Below, in pieces: positions 20,978-32,228 of a DNA stretch of 64,000 nucleotides. The DNA is from Punica granatum (Eukaryota > Streptophyta > Magnoliopsida > Myrtales > Lythraceae): the NCBI RefSeq assembly GCF_007655135.1, contig NC_045129.1:20434274-20498273 (forward strand), in the 5' to 3' direction. The position numbers and the translations under genes were made by a program. Every line of letters begins with the position of its first letter. Positions within the stretch are counted from its first letter, which is position 1. A model generated the notes under the pieces. It was given only the letters and a program-made list of their open reading frames with translations. It ran no database searches and was not told where the DNA came from.

Positions 20978-21766
20978 TGATGCGAGCCCCACGAGACCTG
21001 CCGCAAGACCCGACAACAAAGACTGGAAATCGAACCCGAATCACCAATAGAGATTAAGAGGGATGGAATACTGACCCGATGGTTATAGAAAACCATGAAC
21101 CAATATTATAAAGGAATGAAATATTGACCCGATGGTTATAGAAAACCAAGAACCAATATTATAAATAGCCGAGAATTACAAGCATCCAAGCTTACAATCA
21201 AGGAAGGTTGCCGAAGAACAACTTAGAGGAAAATTCTCACCAGCGTAGTCTGAAAGTGCCTTTAATCAGCTATTCAGCCTCCTTTATATAAGCCTAGGAG
21301 AATCTGAAAACTAATAAACTTGGCAACTAGAATATCTTTAGTTTCCTAAAAACCGGAATTAATAGAAGAAACTAAATAAAGGCCCCCCTAGAATATTTGG
21401 CAGTTTTTTATCCCTTCTTCAGCATCTTTTGGCTTTCCTTATGCGTCTACTCAAATCTTGGATGGGCTATTGACCATCTCAAGACAAGTTAATTGGGTAA
21501 GGCCCTTTAGGGACCAATTCGAATTAGTCTCCTCTTGGCCCAAAAAACCCGCAAATGAGCTCTCCACAGCTTGCTGGATTTGTCTTGCCTTCGCTCGTGT
21601 GATTGGTCCACTCGGAACTTGTAAGCCTCCGAGATCTTGTGCATCAGCTCCCTCTTCACGAATCCCACTTTCGAGCTCGTGTGCTTCAGCCCCATCATCG
21701 TGCCCACGATCCTCATCACGAAGTCCTTCCGACCTAAGCTCGTCGGTTTGACTCCGAGTTGTATCA
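20978..21766 (-). repeat. C4 5' LTR
   Basis: 789 bp, nearly identical to 14955-15741. The minus-strand TATA box TATATAAAG is at 21282-21290. Hairpins on the plus strand: 21079-21096 (ATGGTT, ATAGAA, AACCAT) and 21133-21148 (TGGTT, ATAGAA, AACCA). They are about 135-210 nt downstream of the TATA box on the sense strand. Confidence 0.92.
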
Positions 21767-22446
21767 CTCAGGGCGCCACAGGACTCACCGACTCCCATCA
21801 ATCTCAATTACCCAACTCAATACATTACTTCTCATTTCCAAATATCATAATTGATTATATAAAAATGCATGATCCGTGATATTGACATGGCCATGACAAT
21901 GCAGTTCTAAAATTGCCACTATAACGATAATAAAAATACTAGTTTAAGAATAGGTTACTCACATTGACAAGTCCCCTGGACCTTAAACATCGAAAACTGA
22001 ATGTTTTCTATTTTCTAGAACTTTCTTCATATTTTTCCCTCAATATTCTCCTAAGTCGCTCACCTCTCTGTAATGTGTTGGTTTGGCCGTGAAAATTTTA
22101 AATGGCAAGAAGAGCACACGAGGCCATTTAAAGGGGAGAGTATGGCGGTGGAAAAAAGGAAATGGATCAAGATGAAATTGAGTTGGACATGTGGAAATGT
22201 AAGGGTGAAGGAGAATCCAACACATGGAAACCTAATTAAAGCTTATCTTCCAAATAAGTACACATTAAGAAATTTTTAATTTTATTAAAATAGATAATGA
22301 TAAGGAGTATGAGATTGTGAGAAAATCAAATTAAACTACTCACATGTATACATGTATACATGTAAGTAAAATTTTCAATTTAATAAATAATAAATGAAAT
22401 CTATAAATATGTATATTGAAGAAAATTTTTGGGATGTTACAATAGG

Positions 22447-22941
22447 GCTGTCCAAATTTCGGGTAAACCAAGAAACTAAACCAAACCAAACTGAATAAGT
22501 AAGTTTGCTTCGGGCTATAGCTTGGCTTTAGCTAAATTGAATCAAAATCTCCAAGATTTAGCTCGGGTTTCAATTCATCCGCACCAAGAACCGAATTATT
22601 TTATAAGTCAAGGCCTTCAGGCCCATCCAATAGAGCCTAGCCCACGGTTCAACCCTTTCTAAAACTAATGATTCTTCCTCTTAGTTTTAGAAACGAATCC
22701 ACTAACAGTTTAGTCCTCCAATTTTTCAATAGACACCACTTGAGAGCCTAAATTTTCAAAAATGGAAATTTGATCCCTCAATTTCAATTCCGTCTAGCAG
22801 TTTGGTCCTATCGTTAAGTGATTGAACAGAAAGTTGACGTGGACGCTGAGTTGGCTCAAACGGCGTCAAAGTGATGCCATGTAAGTACCAAAACGAAGTT
22901 GTTTCGCAACCTGCACACCGAAAAACAAAAACGGCACTGTG
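22447..22941. other. Gene-free repeat-like DNA between S1 and C5
   Basis: Begins GGCTGTCCAAATTTCGGG and contains AAACCAAACC-type runs at about 22465-22500, then a segment with GTTGACGTGGACGCTGAGTT near 22833. Both resemble dispersed non-coding plant repeats, but I cannot name a family. No gene is visible. Confidence 0.4.
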
Positions 22942-22946
22942 CTTCT

Positions 22947-23327
22947 TGACAACTAAAGGAATCCAAGATCGTTTCACGATAAGATTTTATTGACAAACTT
23001 TCGACCCGTTGTTTACGACATAAACAAGAGCCTTGGTATAACTGACCTCAACTCGTTGTTTATTGCGAAACAAGAACCTCGGTATAGTAAGACGCCACAA
23101 ACGGTGGTGAAAAGCCGTTTGATAAGTCTGTGAAGAAGCCACAAATGGTGGTAGAAAGCCGTTTGATAAGTCGATGATGAACGCCACGAAAATTTCCGAT
23201 AAGTTCGAATTAGTTCTTCAAGAACCAAAGAGAATACTTTCACAATTTTCTGAATGTTCCTTTTTTTATTAAAAATTCACTAAGATAGATATATATAGAC
23301 ATAAACTAATCATAATCTGGCCATATC
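22947..23327 (-). repeat. C5 3' LTR, outer part
   Basis: Minus-strand alpha LTR. It contains the two hairpins (the first, TTGTTTA, CGACA, TAAACAA, at 23009-23027; the second, with loop ATTGCG, near 23056) and two ~43-bp repeat units around 23090-23190. It is cut at ATATC (23323-23327) by C6. Confidence 0.85.
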
Positions 23328-24014
23328 TGATGAGGATCGTGGGCATGACAATGAGGCTGATGCACACGAGCTTGGAAGTCGGACTCGTGAAGAGGGAGCT
23401 GATGCACAAGATCTTGGAGGCTTGCATGTTCCGAGTGGGCCAATCACATTGGCGAAGGCCAGACAAATCCAACAAGCTATGGAGAGCTTACTGATGGGTT
23501 TTTTGGGCCAAGAGGAGTCTAGTTCAATTGGGCCTCCAAAGGGCTTTATTCAACTAACTTGTCATGAGATATTAAACATGGAATAAAGACTGCCAACTAT
23601 TCTAAATAGCCTTTATTTAGTTTCTTTTGTTATTTCTGGTTTTAGAAAACTAAGGTTATTCTAGTTGCTAAGTTTATTAGTTTCCAACTTCTCCTAAGTT
23701 TATATAAAGGAGGCTGAGTAACTGATCATAGGCAGACTATTCTGGTATTTTGGTGAGATTTTCTCCTTTGTTCTTCATTGAACTCCTTCAAACGAACAAG
23801 TGTGAGAGCTTATGATTGTTTGACACAATTTGATATTATTGGTTCTTATTTCTTCATAAACAATGGGTTAATAATCCTTGTCTTGATATTGTGGTTCTTG
23901 TTTCTCCATAAATAATAGGTCAATAATCATCTTCATCTAAATCTGTGTTTGGTGATCTGGGAATCGATTCAAGTTGGTCGTTGGGTTTCACAATCCTTCG
24001 TGAGGTCCGCATCA
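23328..24014 (+). repeat. C6 5' LTR
   Basis: 687 bp, TGATGAGG to CCGCATCA. TATA box TATATAAAGG at 23701-23710. Hairpins: 23846-23863 (TTATTT, CTTCAT, AAACAA, one mismatch) and 23898-23915 (TTGTTT, CTCCAT, AAATAA, with a G-U pair in RNA). They lie about 145-215 nt after the TATA box. Confidence 0.92.
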
Positions 24015-24017
24015 TTT

Positions 24018-24029
24018 TGGTATCAGAGC
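24018..24029 (+). other. C6 primer binding site
   Basis: TGGTATCAGAGC, initiator Met tRNA type, three bases after the LTR. Confidence 0.9.
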
Positions 24030-24748
24030 ATCAGGCTCCAAATCAGGTTTATCCTGTCCTTTTCGTTTCAATTTGATGAATTTCATTCCGTCTAGTTTGC
24101 TCGTTTTGGATTAGTAGTAGCAAAAAAAAAAGAAAAAGAAAAAGAAAAGAAAAGCGAAGTTCCAGCTTTTAAAAAAAGGAGAAAAAAATTCGGCCAAAAA
24201 AAAATATAGAGCTAAAAAATATATATAAAGAAAAGAAAGAAGTTGTTGGTGTCAATTTGATCCAAATTCTTTGCATCAGATCATTCTAAAGTTGTTATTT
24301 ACCTTTGTTGGTGATCCACGTTGATTTTGCTCCTATAATTACCTAATACCTGATCTTCCATATTCCCTTCCCTATATCATCATCCATATCTTTCCATCCA
24401 TATATTACTCTGATATATTCCTTTCTTCATTCCTAAAATCTTTCATTTCTTAACTTTCCTTTGACCATTTATTTCCCTGTTAGTTTGTGTTCAAGTTAGG
24501 GCCAATATATTAATTGCTGTTTTGAATTATTACAAGCTATAGTTTCCTTTGATTTGTAAGTTGCTGAGTTCTTTAAAGAACTTTGAGGAGGAAATTACAG
24601 TGGAAAGAGGCAAGAGTGGTAAGCATATCAGAGGGAAAAAGCCATTGAACTGAGCGAAACACGAGTGTTGAGTGACGATAATTTGAGGGCAAACAGGTGA
24701 GCGAGTGATTATGAGGTCCTAACACCATTTTTTTTTCATAGTGCAAAC
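24030..24748 (+). other. C6 untranslated leader with A-rich tract
   Basis: Leader before the gag ATG. 24120-24240 is A/purine-rich (AAAAAGAAAAAG-like runs). No coding sequence is visible. Confidence 0.65.
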
Positions 24749-27176
24749 ATGAGCTTCGCAGGAAAAGACAATGAATCTACAACCGGGGGTGGAAGTAATG
24801 TCGTCCAGCAAGATGTTGCTTTCACTTTGAAAGCCATGCAGCAACAATTCGAGAGATTGGAAGTTGTTTTTTGAGATATCCGTGATAGAATGGACCGGCA
24901 AGATCAACGAATTCATCAAATGCATAGGGAGCAACCCAGGCAGCATGTGCAAGTGCCCAATGCAAGGAGACTAATCCGCTAGCCGCCGATTCCTCAAGAT
25001 GAAGAAGAAGAAGATTATGAGGAAGATGATGAAATGGCATCCGTGGGAAGTGTGAGAAGAGCCAGAGGAGTTAGGAATGAGGGGCGAAGACATGGTAGGC
25101 GAGATCAAGCAATTAGAGATGGAGTAGATAGGAACATTGGGAGTATTAAAAGGACGATACCACATTTTCAAGGGAGGAATGACCTTGACGCTTTTATCGA
25201 ATGGGAGAGGAAGGTGGAGCTTATATTTGATTGCCATAATTACTCGGAAGAGAAGAAAGTGAAGCTTGTAGCGGTGGAATTCACTGATTATGCCATCATT
25301 TGGTGGGACAAATTGGTTAAGGAAAAAAGAATGAACCATGAAAGGCCCATTGAGACCTGGGAAGAGATGAAGACTGTCATGCGGAGGCGATTTGTTCCCT
25401 CGTATTACTATCGGGACTTGCATTTAAAATTGCAAAGTCTAAGGCAGGGGACGAGGAGATGGAGATAGCTTTGATTCGGGCAAACATTGAAGAAGATGAA
25501 GAGGCAATTATGGCCAGGTTTTTATGTAGTTTGAACCGAGAAATTGCTAATGTAGTGGAGCTACAAAATTATGTGGAGATAGAAGACATGGTTAGCATGG
25601 CCATGAAGGTAGAACGACAACTCAAGAGAGGGAGACCAGCGAAGCAAAAGGGTGGTTCTTATTCAGGGTCTTCAAATTGGAAGTCGAAATGGGGTGCTAG
25701 TTCAATATCTGTAGAAAAACCCAAATCGAATGCTGAAATGGGCATGAACAGGAGCCAATGGGACAATAAAGAGAGAGGTAACTCTACATTCTAACCTCAA
25801 AGAAATAGGGATATCAAATGTTTTTTGTGTTTGGGCTCTGGGCATATTGCTTCTCAATGTCCAAATAAAAGGGCAATAATCATGCTAGATAGTGGGGAGC
25901 TTGAAACTGAAGATGAGGAAAGTGATCACATGCCATTACATGATGATTCTAGTGATTGTGAATATGCTGCTGAGGGGAATGCCTTAGTAATCATGCAAGC
26001 ACTTAATGCACAAATGAAGGAAGAAGAGAGAGATGATGTGCAAAGGGAAAATATATTCCACACTAGATGCCAAGTGAAGGATCGGGTATGTAGTTTGATC
26101 ATTGACGGGGGTAGCTGTGTGAATGTGGCTAGCAAGTTACTTGTTGACAAGTTGGGATTGCGTACATTGAAGCATCATAGGTCATATAATCTGCAATGGC
26201 TGAATGAAAGTGGAGAAGTGAAGGTGAACAAGCAAGTTCTGGTTTCCTTTACAATTGGGAGATACAAAGATGAAGTTCTTTGTGATGTAGTGCCCATGCA
26301 TGCTAGTCATATGTTGCTTGGGAGGCCATGGCAATTTGATAGATAGGCGATACATGATGGGTATAAGAATTGATACTCTTTTGTCAAGGATGATAGAAAG
26401 GTGACACTTGTTCCATTGACACCTAATCAGGTGTATGAGGATCAGTTCCGAATCAAGATATCAATTTGTGAGAAAAGTGAGGTAGAAGCTAAGATTCAAA
26501 GGAAAAAAAAAAGAGTGAGCAAGTGAGAGAGGAGAATGGTAAGAATAGAGAGGAAGAAAATCGGGAGAGTGAAAAGAAAGAGAGTTCAGCTATAGATGAG
26601 ATGAAAGAGTTAGTTGAGAGAAAAGAGAAAAAAATGAGTTTCTATGCAAAAAAAAGAGAGATCACGAGTGCATTTAAAGCTAATCGCCCAATAATCTTGT
26701 TCGTTTATAAGGAGGCTTATTTCTTTGACCTTAATTCTTCTTTGCTAAGTTGTATTACCTCTCTTTTGCAGGAGTTTGGAGATGTCTTTTCCAAGGAGTT
26801 ACCCAATCGTTTGCCACCAATAAGGGGAATAGAACATCAAATTGACTTTGTGCCAGGAGCCGTAATTCTGAGCCGGCCAGCTTATCGAAGTAATCCGAAG
26901 GAAATAAAGGAACTTCAAAGGCAAGTGGACGAGCTTTTAGCTCAAGGGCATGTGCGTGAGAGCATGAGTCCTTATGCAGTCCCGGTGTTGCTGGTGCCAA
27001 AGAAAGATGGTACTTAGCGAATGTGTGTGGATTGCCGCGTTGTAAACAAAATCACGGTAAAGTATTGACATCTCATTCCTCGATTAGATGATATATTGGA
27101 TGAATTGCATGGTTTCACTTTATTTACAAAACTAGACTTGAAAAGCGGATACCATCATATTAAGATGAAAGAGGGT
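24749..27176 (+). pseudogene. C6 gag-protease-RT, first part
   Basis: The gag ATG at 24749 is followed by the MQQQFERLEVV helix and then stops at about 24872 and 24979. Gag core: FDCHNYSEEKK and RRRFVPSYYYRDL. A short deletion at about 25450 shifts the frame. The zinc knuckle CFLCLGSGHIASQC lies near 25820-25860. Protease IIDGGSC is at about 26100; an LLGRPWQFDR block at about 26320 is followed by a stop. The RT N-terminal part (GIEHQIDFVPG, VPKKDG) has stops at 27014-27016 (TAG) and 27066-27068 (TGA). It is cut after the HHIKMKEG stretch by T1. The TGA at 27066 is at the same codon as the TGA at 9539 in C3. Confidence 0.88.
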
Positions 27177-30100
27177 TGTCAGCACCCCATTTTGGCCCAC
27201 CGGCTTCCCACACGGGGATTCCCGACCGAAGTCCGGGACACTATTCATCACTCGGCAATCAGAGGCAAATAGGCGGGTACGGGGTCATGAGCAATAGGAG
27301 AAAGAGCTAGGCCACTGAGAAAAGCGAAGGAAAGCCATCAGAAGAACGAACGAACAAGGAATTCCCCAAAACGACGGGGCTGGCACTGTGACACTATTCA
27401 TCATCGAGTCACCAAAGCACCGAAAGGTGCCCAATATGGGACTCCAAAAATCCCTCTCAGTGCCAAAGTGACCAACGACACGTCCGGACGTATTTCCGGG
27501 GCAAGCCACATGAGCCGGGACACCTCGACCTCTCACGGACGCTTTTTTCTAACAGAGCTCCCGGGGCCCGCTCCACTGACAAGCAGACGGCCTCCCAAAA
27601 CGGGCCTACAGGCACCCAGGGACCACCAAGGTCGGGGAACAAGCTTCAGATGACCTTCCGGAACTCGACTTGGTTTCCCGAGGGACGCTTCAGTGGTCAT
27701 GAACGTCTCCCGGCGAGCCTTCGGGGCACGTTCACGGAAAACAGAGGTCACAACGATCCCCGAACATCTCAAGACATTCAGGGAACACTGGGAAAACCCC
27801 GGTCAAAAGTCCCTACGTCTTCCCGGGCCAACGGTCTTCGGCCGGGGGCGGCGAACCAACGATCCACACCGGGGCAAAAGGGTCGCCAAAACGCTTGTTA
27901 GGAGGCACAAAGAGCAATCGGGGACCGGAGGGCACTAAACCCCACTCCGAACGTCCAAACAGGGCAAAACCGACTCTCGAGGCGCCGAGTCACCCGAACG
28001 CTCGTCCACACGACGCATGGCGATATTAGGCTCATTCGTATCCTCGTCGTTCAAGCATTCCAAATCTTCAAATTAATTGGACATCGGAGATCGGATGCGA
28101 GCTCAATCAAGTCTCAAGCATTTTTCGGCTTTTCTCTCAGTCAAATGGGGCCCACAGCTCAGCCAAGCCGAGCCATCAAGCCACGGCTCAATCCCAAGCC
28201 ACGGCTCAAACCCACGGCTCCGATGTGACAACCCCAGCCGCGGCTAGAACCCTCCCACCGTCGGCTCCATCCCATGGCTGGCGGCTCCAAGGGAGCCTCC
28301 TCCTTCCCTTCACCATAAATTTGAAATATCTCTTACACACTTACATCCATCCATCAACTCCCATCTTTCCATCAACTCCCATCAATCCTCCACTCACAAA
28401 ACCCCACCCTAATCCCTTCTTGAAGAATTCGGCAGCCCCCTATTAGCCTCTAAACTGCACTTAGCTCCCCTAATCGAGTCATTAAGCTCCCCTTTATAAG
28501 CCCTTGCACCATTAAGCTTAATCACTTCTTCACTCTCACTCTCTCTCAAGCCAACCTCTCTCAAGGATCCTCTTCCAGCCCACTTCCAAGTTCCGTCCAG
28601 CCCTTTGCCAAGGCCGAAACCGGCCAAAATCGCCGGGACACCACCCGGTATTCCGGTAACCACTCGACCCGACTTAAGCAAAAAATCATCAAACATCCTA
28701 GCCTACATATTTCTCACCCCCTAAGTCCATTTCCGGGCTTAGATTTTCGATTGGAGGTCCTCAACACCCCGTTCCAGCCGTGAACATAATCGGGTCCCGA
28801 GAACCCTAGTCGCGCGTACCAAGCCACCAACGACGTGCCATTTCACTTCACGACTTCGGCGAGTCGTGCCATCACGTTCAAAGGGTTCCTCACAACCCTC
28901 ACCCTCCTCCGTGAAGAGGTGGTCACGGTCCGAGGGCCGACCAATCGTGCACAACCTCCGTTTCGTCCGTTTCTCTCTTACCGGGTTCCTCATATTTTTA
29001 CAGAACTTTCTCTCACGTTTTCGGGTTTGTTCAGGCCTTGGCACGTTCGGGTCTGCTTATGGTCATCTAGATCCGCCTCTTAGGAGTCCAATGAGCTCGA
29101 CCTTGCACCTTACCGTGCCCGGAGCTCGCGTGCCGGCCCATTCTCCCGAGACTGCCGCGGCTGTGCTTCTACTCGGGTCACCCACCCGTAGCTTTCAATC
29201 CGAGTCTCGCGACTCCCACGGCCGCGTCCCCGACTCTTTTCCTCTTGCAACGAGGCTAGGTAACATCCCTCTACAACTTAGAGAAGCTAGGACCCTCGAT
29301 TCTTGTTTGCATGAGACGTTCATATGATTTAAAGAACCGAATGCATGAAAGTTTCCATTTTTCTTTCGGATCTAGGTCTCCCATGCATTCCCATGCAACG
29401 TGTGTCCGTTATGTGCCTATGTATGACCATGCCGTGTCCATATAATGTTTAACCTTGCGTGCCATGACGGGAAACGACTCGGATCCGGACGGGAGAGGCT
29501 CCCTTAGCCACGGATTGAGCCATGGGACTCACGGCCAAGTCTCTAGGGAGAGACCCGTGAGTCCCCTTGGCCCACCCGAGGCTATGGCGGTCTCCCCCTT
29601 TCTGAAAAGGGTCGGTTCCTATGTTTTTTTTTATCCTTAATCATATGTAACACGATGGCATGACGGGGAGGGATCCGAATCGGGGCCGAAGAAATTTTCC
29701 CGACTCGTGTGGACCATGGAAGCTCACGGCTCTCCTTGGAGGAATGTGGCCGAGAGCTTCCTTGGACCACTTGAGTCCGGGAAGTTTTCTTCCACCTCGA
29801 GACGGGCCGATTCCCGTGTTTTATCCATTTAGTTATTAGTTGAGCCAATGTCGTCTTTGTTGTTTTCCGTTTGAATAACCCGTTCGTGCGTGTTGTGTGA
29901 TTTATGTGGTTATGACTATAATGGCGTCGAGATAACCGAAACGTGTATCATTATTTTGATTGATGTGTTGTGAATGTAAGAAACGATTGAAACCGGTGTA
30001 AGAGACCGTCCAAGATCCGGGGACGAGTCAAGGAGGTATTCGGTCACTTCCCTAGGGATGTGGCCGAGTGTCCCATGACTCTCCTCGAGTCTAGACCGGC

Positions 30101-32223
30101 CTCTTCATCCGCTTGAAAGTTGGTTCTTAAAATTGTTTTGCAATTGTATTTGTCGTTTAATTATCAATCCTATATCAATTACTCATTAGATGTGTTATTT
30201 TCGAGTAAGCATCTACTAAGCCCGTTAGTTATGATATAAATCTATAAACATCGAATAATTTCACAAATGGGATAAGCGGGACGTGCCACTCGGCTAATTA
30301 AATCACTTGGACTAAGTAAGTGGGTAAATTGGTCGCCAATTTGTAAACGCATCGACGATTTACGGAACGGTGTGAATGCCCTTTCTTTTTCCATTAAAAA
30401 GCTCACAATTTCAAAATACCGAGACACGTAACACGAATAGAATTGATGTCCAACGAGTACTCTCGTGCTACGACTCGAGTCAGGGCCCAATTTGAGGCGG
30501 CCCGAGTCGGAGCACGCGAGTCCTTCTTAGACTCCTTCATGTGACGCGATCTCCAATTTATTTCCGAACCTCGCAATTTTATCATCTAAGGGCATGATCG
30601 TCATTCCGTAATTCACCGATACCCTAGGCTTAGGGAGTTGAAAACACCTAGAACTACGAACGAGAAAGGACAACCCGTTCGGGTGCGAGTTTCATTCGCG
30701 CGGTCCATTTCGTTCGTTTTCGGTGTTTCTTTCTTCCTATTGTAGATTTGGTGGGGATCATTTTATTCCAGTTACTAAATATAAAATAAAAAAAACCGGA
30801 TTAATCATACATTTGGCCTAATCGAATGTTAGATAATGGATAGGTGGAATGATAGATTCCAATCTAGAGTCAAAACACGAGTTTGGCTAATTCGGTGAAA
30901 CCGTAGTGACACTTAACTGAATAAGAGTCATAAAACAAACACACACATATAATTGGCTTAGAACCTTATCTTAGCCCGCCCTCTATGTTTCCCTAGCTTA
31001 GATGCATTGTTTGCCAATCAACCACGGGTAATAATTGATTAAATCACGTACATTCGACTTAATACACCACTTGTCTGTATTCACCGACAATTGTCAGTTG
31101 TCGTCTGTGTTATGTCAGTTTTATCAGTTTTTCTCTGTTTTGTCTTTGCATATAATGATTTATTGCGGTTCGGGCCCGAGCCCATAGGTCACGTGTTGCA
31201 CGGGGTCCAACGCCCCAAATCACCGAACACGAGGTCCAACGCCTCTTAACTCACCGAGCGCGTGGAACCCGAGTGCGGAATGGGATCTAGCCTCGATTCA
31301 CCGTCGCACTCCGAATACGGCCTATGTGGAAGGCGAATTTGGATTGAGCGCGTGAAACGTGTTTAGATATCACCCGGGAGCTCGATTGGTCCAACGGTTA
31401 CAGCGGGAACTAATCGATTCTCCTGCAAACCATCGGTTCAATCGGACCTGACCCCCGGCTCCTTGAGCCCGCGTTGCCTTAATTTGTTTATCGGTTATTG
31501 AAAACACACGGTGAGCCAGAGCGGAATATTGGCCCAATGCAAACCGATCGGGATCCATTTATTTCATTCAGTTGTGTTCTGTAATTATTCGAGTGTACAT
31601 TGTGAGGATCTTATTTGTATATTTATTCATATACTTGTAAGGATCCCCAATCGGCGAGCGAGAGGTCCGAGTGTTGAACCGGTCAAGTCGGTCTATTGTT
31701 ACCAAGAGATGAGTAAGCTCGAATACTCGCGGTTTCGGTTCGCGCAGGGAATCGACCATCACGGTTCGATGAACTGTAACGCTAAGATAGTGAACCGATT
31801 CCTTGACGCACAAGCCTACTCATCTTTCGGACTCTTGGCCCAACTTGATCAATTCATCGACTTTACGGTGTCAAAACGGGCGAGTCAGATGCAACCCTAA
31901 ATCACGCGGTAAATAAACTAAACGGCAAGCCTAGCAAACTAGAGTATCGAAAGGGCCTGCGGGATATAGGCCCGCACGTAATAGAACCCCCGAATTCAGA
32001 ATTTTCGGTTCCGCATGACCATTGCCTTAGCATTTAGGTGTACCCCGTACCCTTAGACCCGGGTAACTTGCCGGCCCTCGACCTTCGGGTCGTAAAATGG
32101 TAAGTGGCGACTCCTTCTCACGTGCGTCCATCGCGCGTCCCCGGGAAGGTAAACACTCCCAAGCCGCGTTTGCATAGGCTTCGCGCATGCATGCCCCGAC
32201 GAGATTAAATTCGGGTGCGCACA
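27177..32223 (+). mobile_element. T1: 5-kb solo LTR of a Tat/Ogre-like element
   Basis: 5047 bp starting TGTCAGCACCCC and ending GTGCGCACA, with perfect target duplications AGGGT (27172-27176 and 32224-32228) inside the C6 RT. It aligns along its length with the 5' LTR of T2 (43533-48537) but is clearly diverged, for instance in the first 60 bp. There is no primer site or internal region, so it formed by recombination between two LTRs of an inserted element. It holds short AAGCCACGGCTCA repeats near 28180-28220 and a 153-codon open frame at 28866-29327. No recognisable gene. Confidence 0.92.
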
Positions 32224-32228
32224 AGGGT

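Larger units (their letters stand above)
14955..21766 (-). mobile_element. C4: full-length CRM-like element, family gamma
   Basis: 6.8-kb element with 787- and 789-bp LTRs and perfect target duplications CTCAG (14950-14954 and 21767-21771). It has LTR ends TGATG/CATCA-like, a Met-tRNA primer site, a polypurine tract and a single gag-pol frame. By eye I count about 19 substitutions and one 2-bp indel between the LTRs, so it is the youngest-looking chromovirus in the window. No frameshift was seen, only three premature stops. Confidence 0.93.
14576..22441 (-). mobile_element. S1: solo LTR split by C4
   Basis: Sequence 14576-14954 plus 21772-22441 forms one unit of about 1.05 kb. On the plus strand it begins TGTAAAATCC and ends GATGTTACA. 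It is flanked by perfect 5-bp repeats ATAGG (14571-14575 and 22442-22446). Orientation is guessed from the minus-strand start TGTAACATCCC, which is common in plant gypsy LTRs. No internal region exists, so this is a solo LTR. C4 inserted into it at CTCAG. Confidence 0.7.

Noticed and set aside
22040..22279. Overlapping 60-70 codon frames as small genes
   Set aside because: They lie inside solo LTR S1 and lack any recognisable feature.
27285..28446. Several frames of 60-100 codons in the T1 LTR
   Set aside because: GC-rich LTR DNA, overlapping frames on both strands, no domain and no agreement with the T2 LTR copy.
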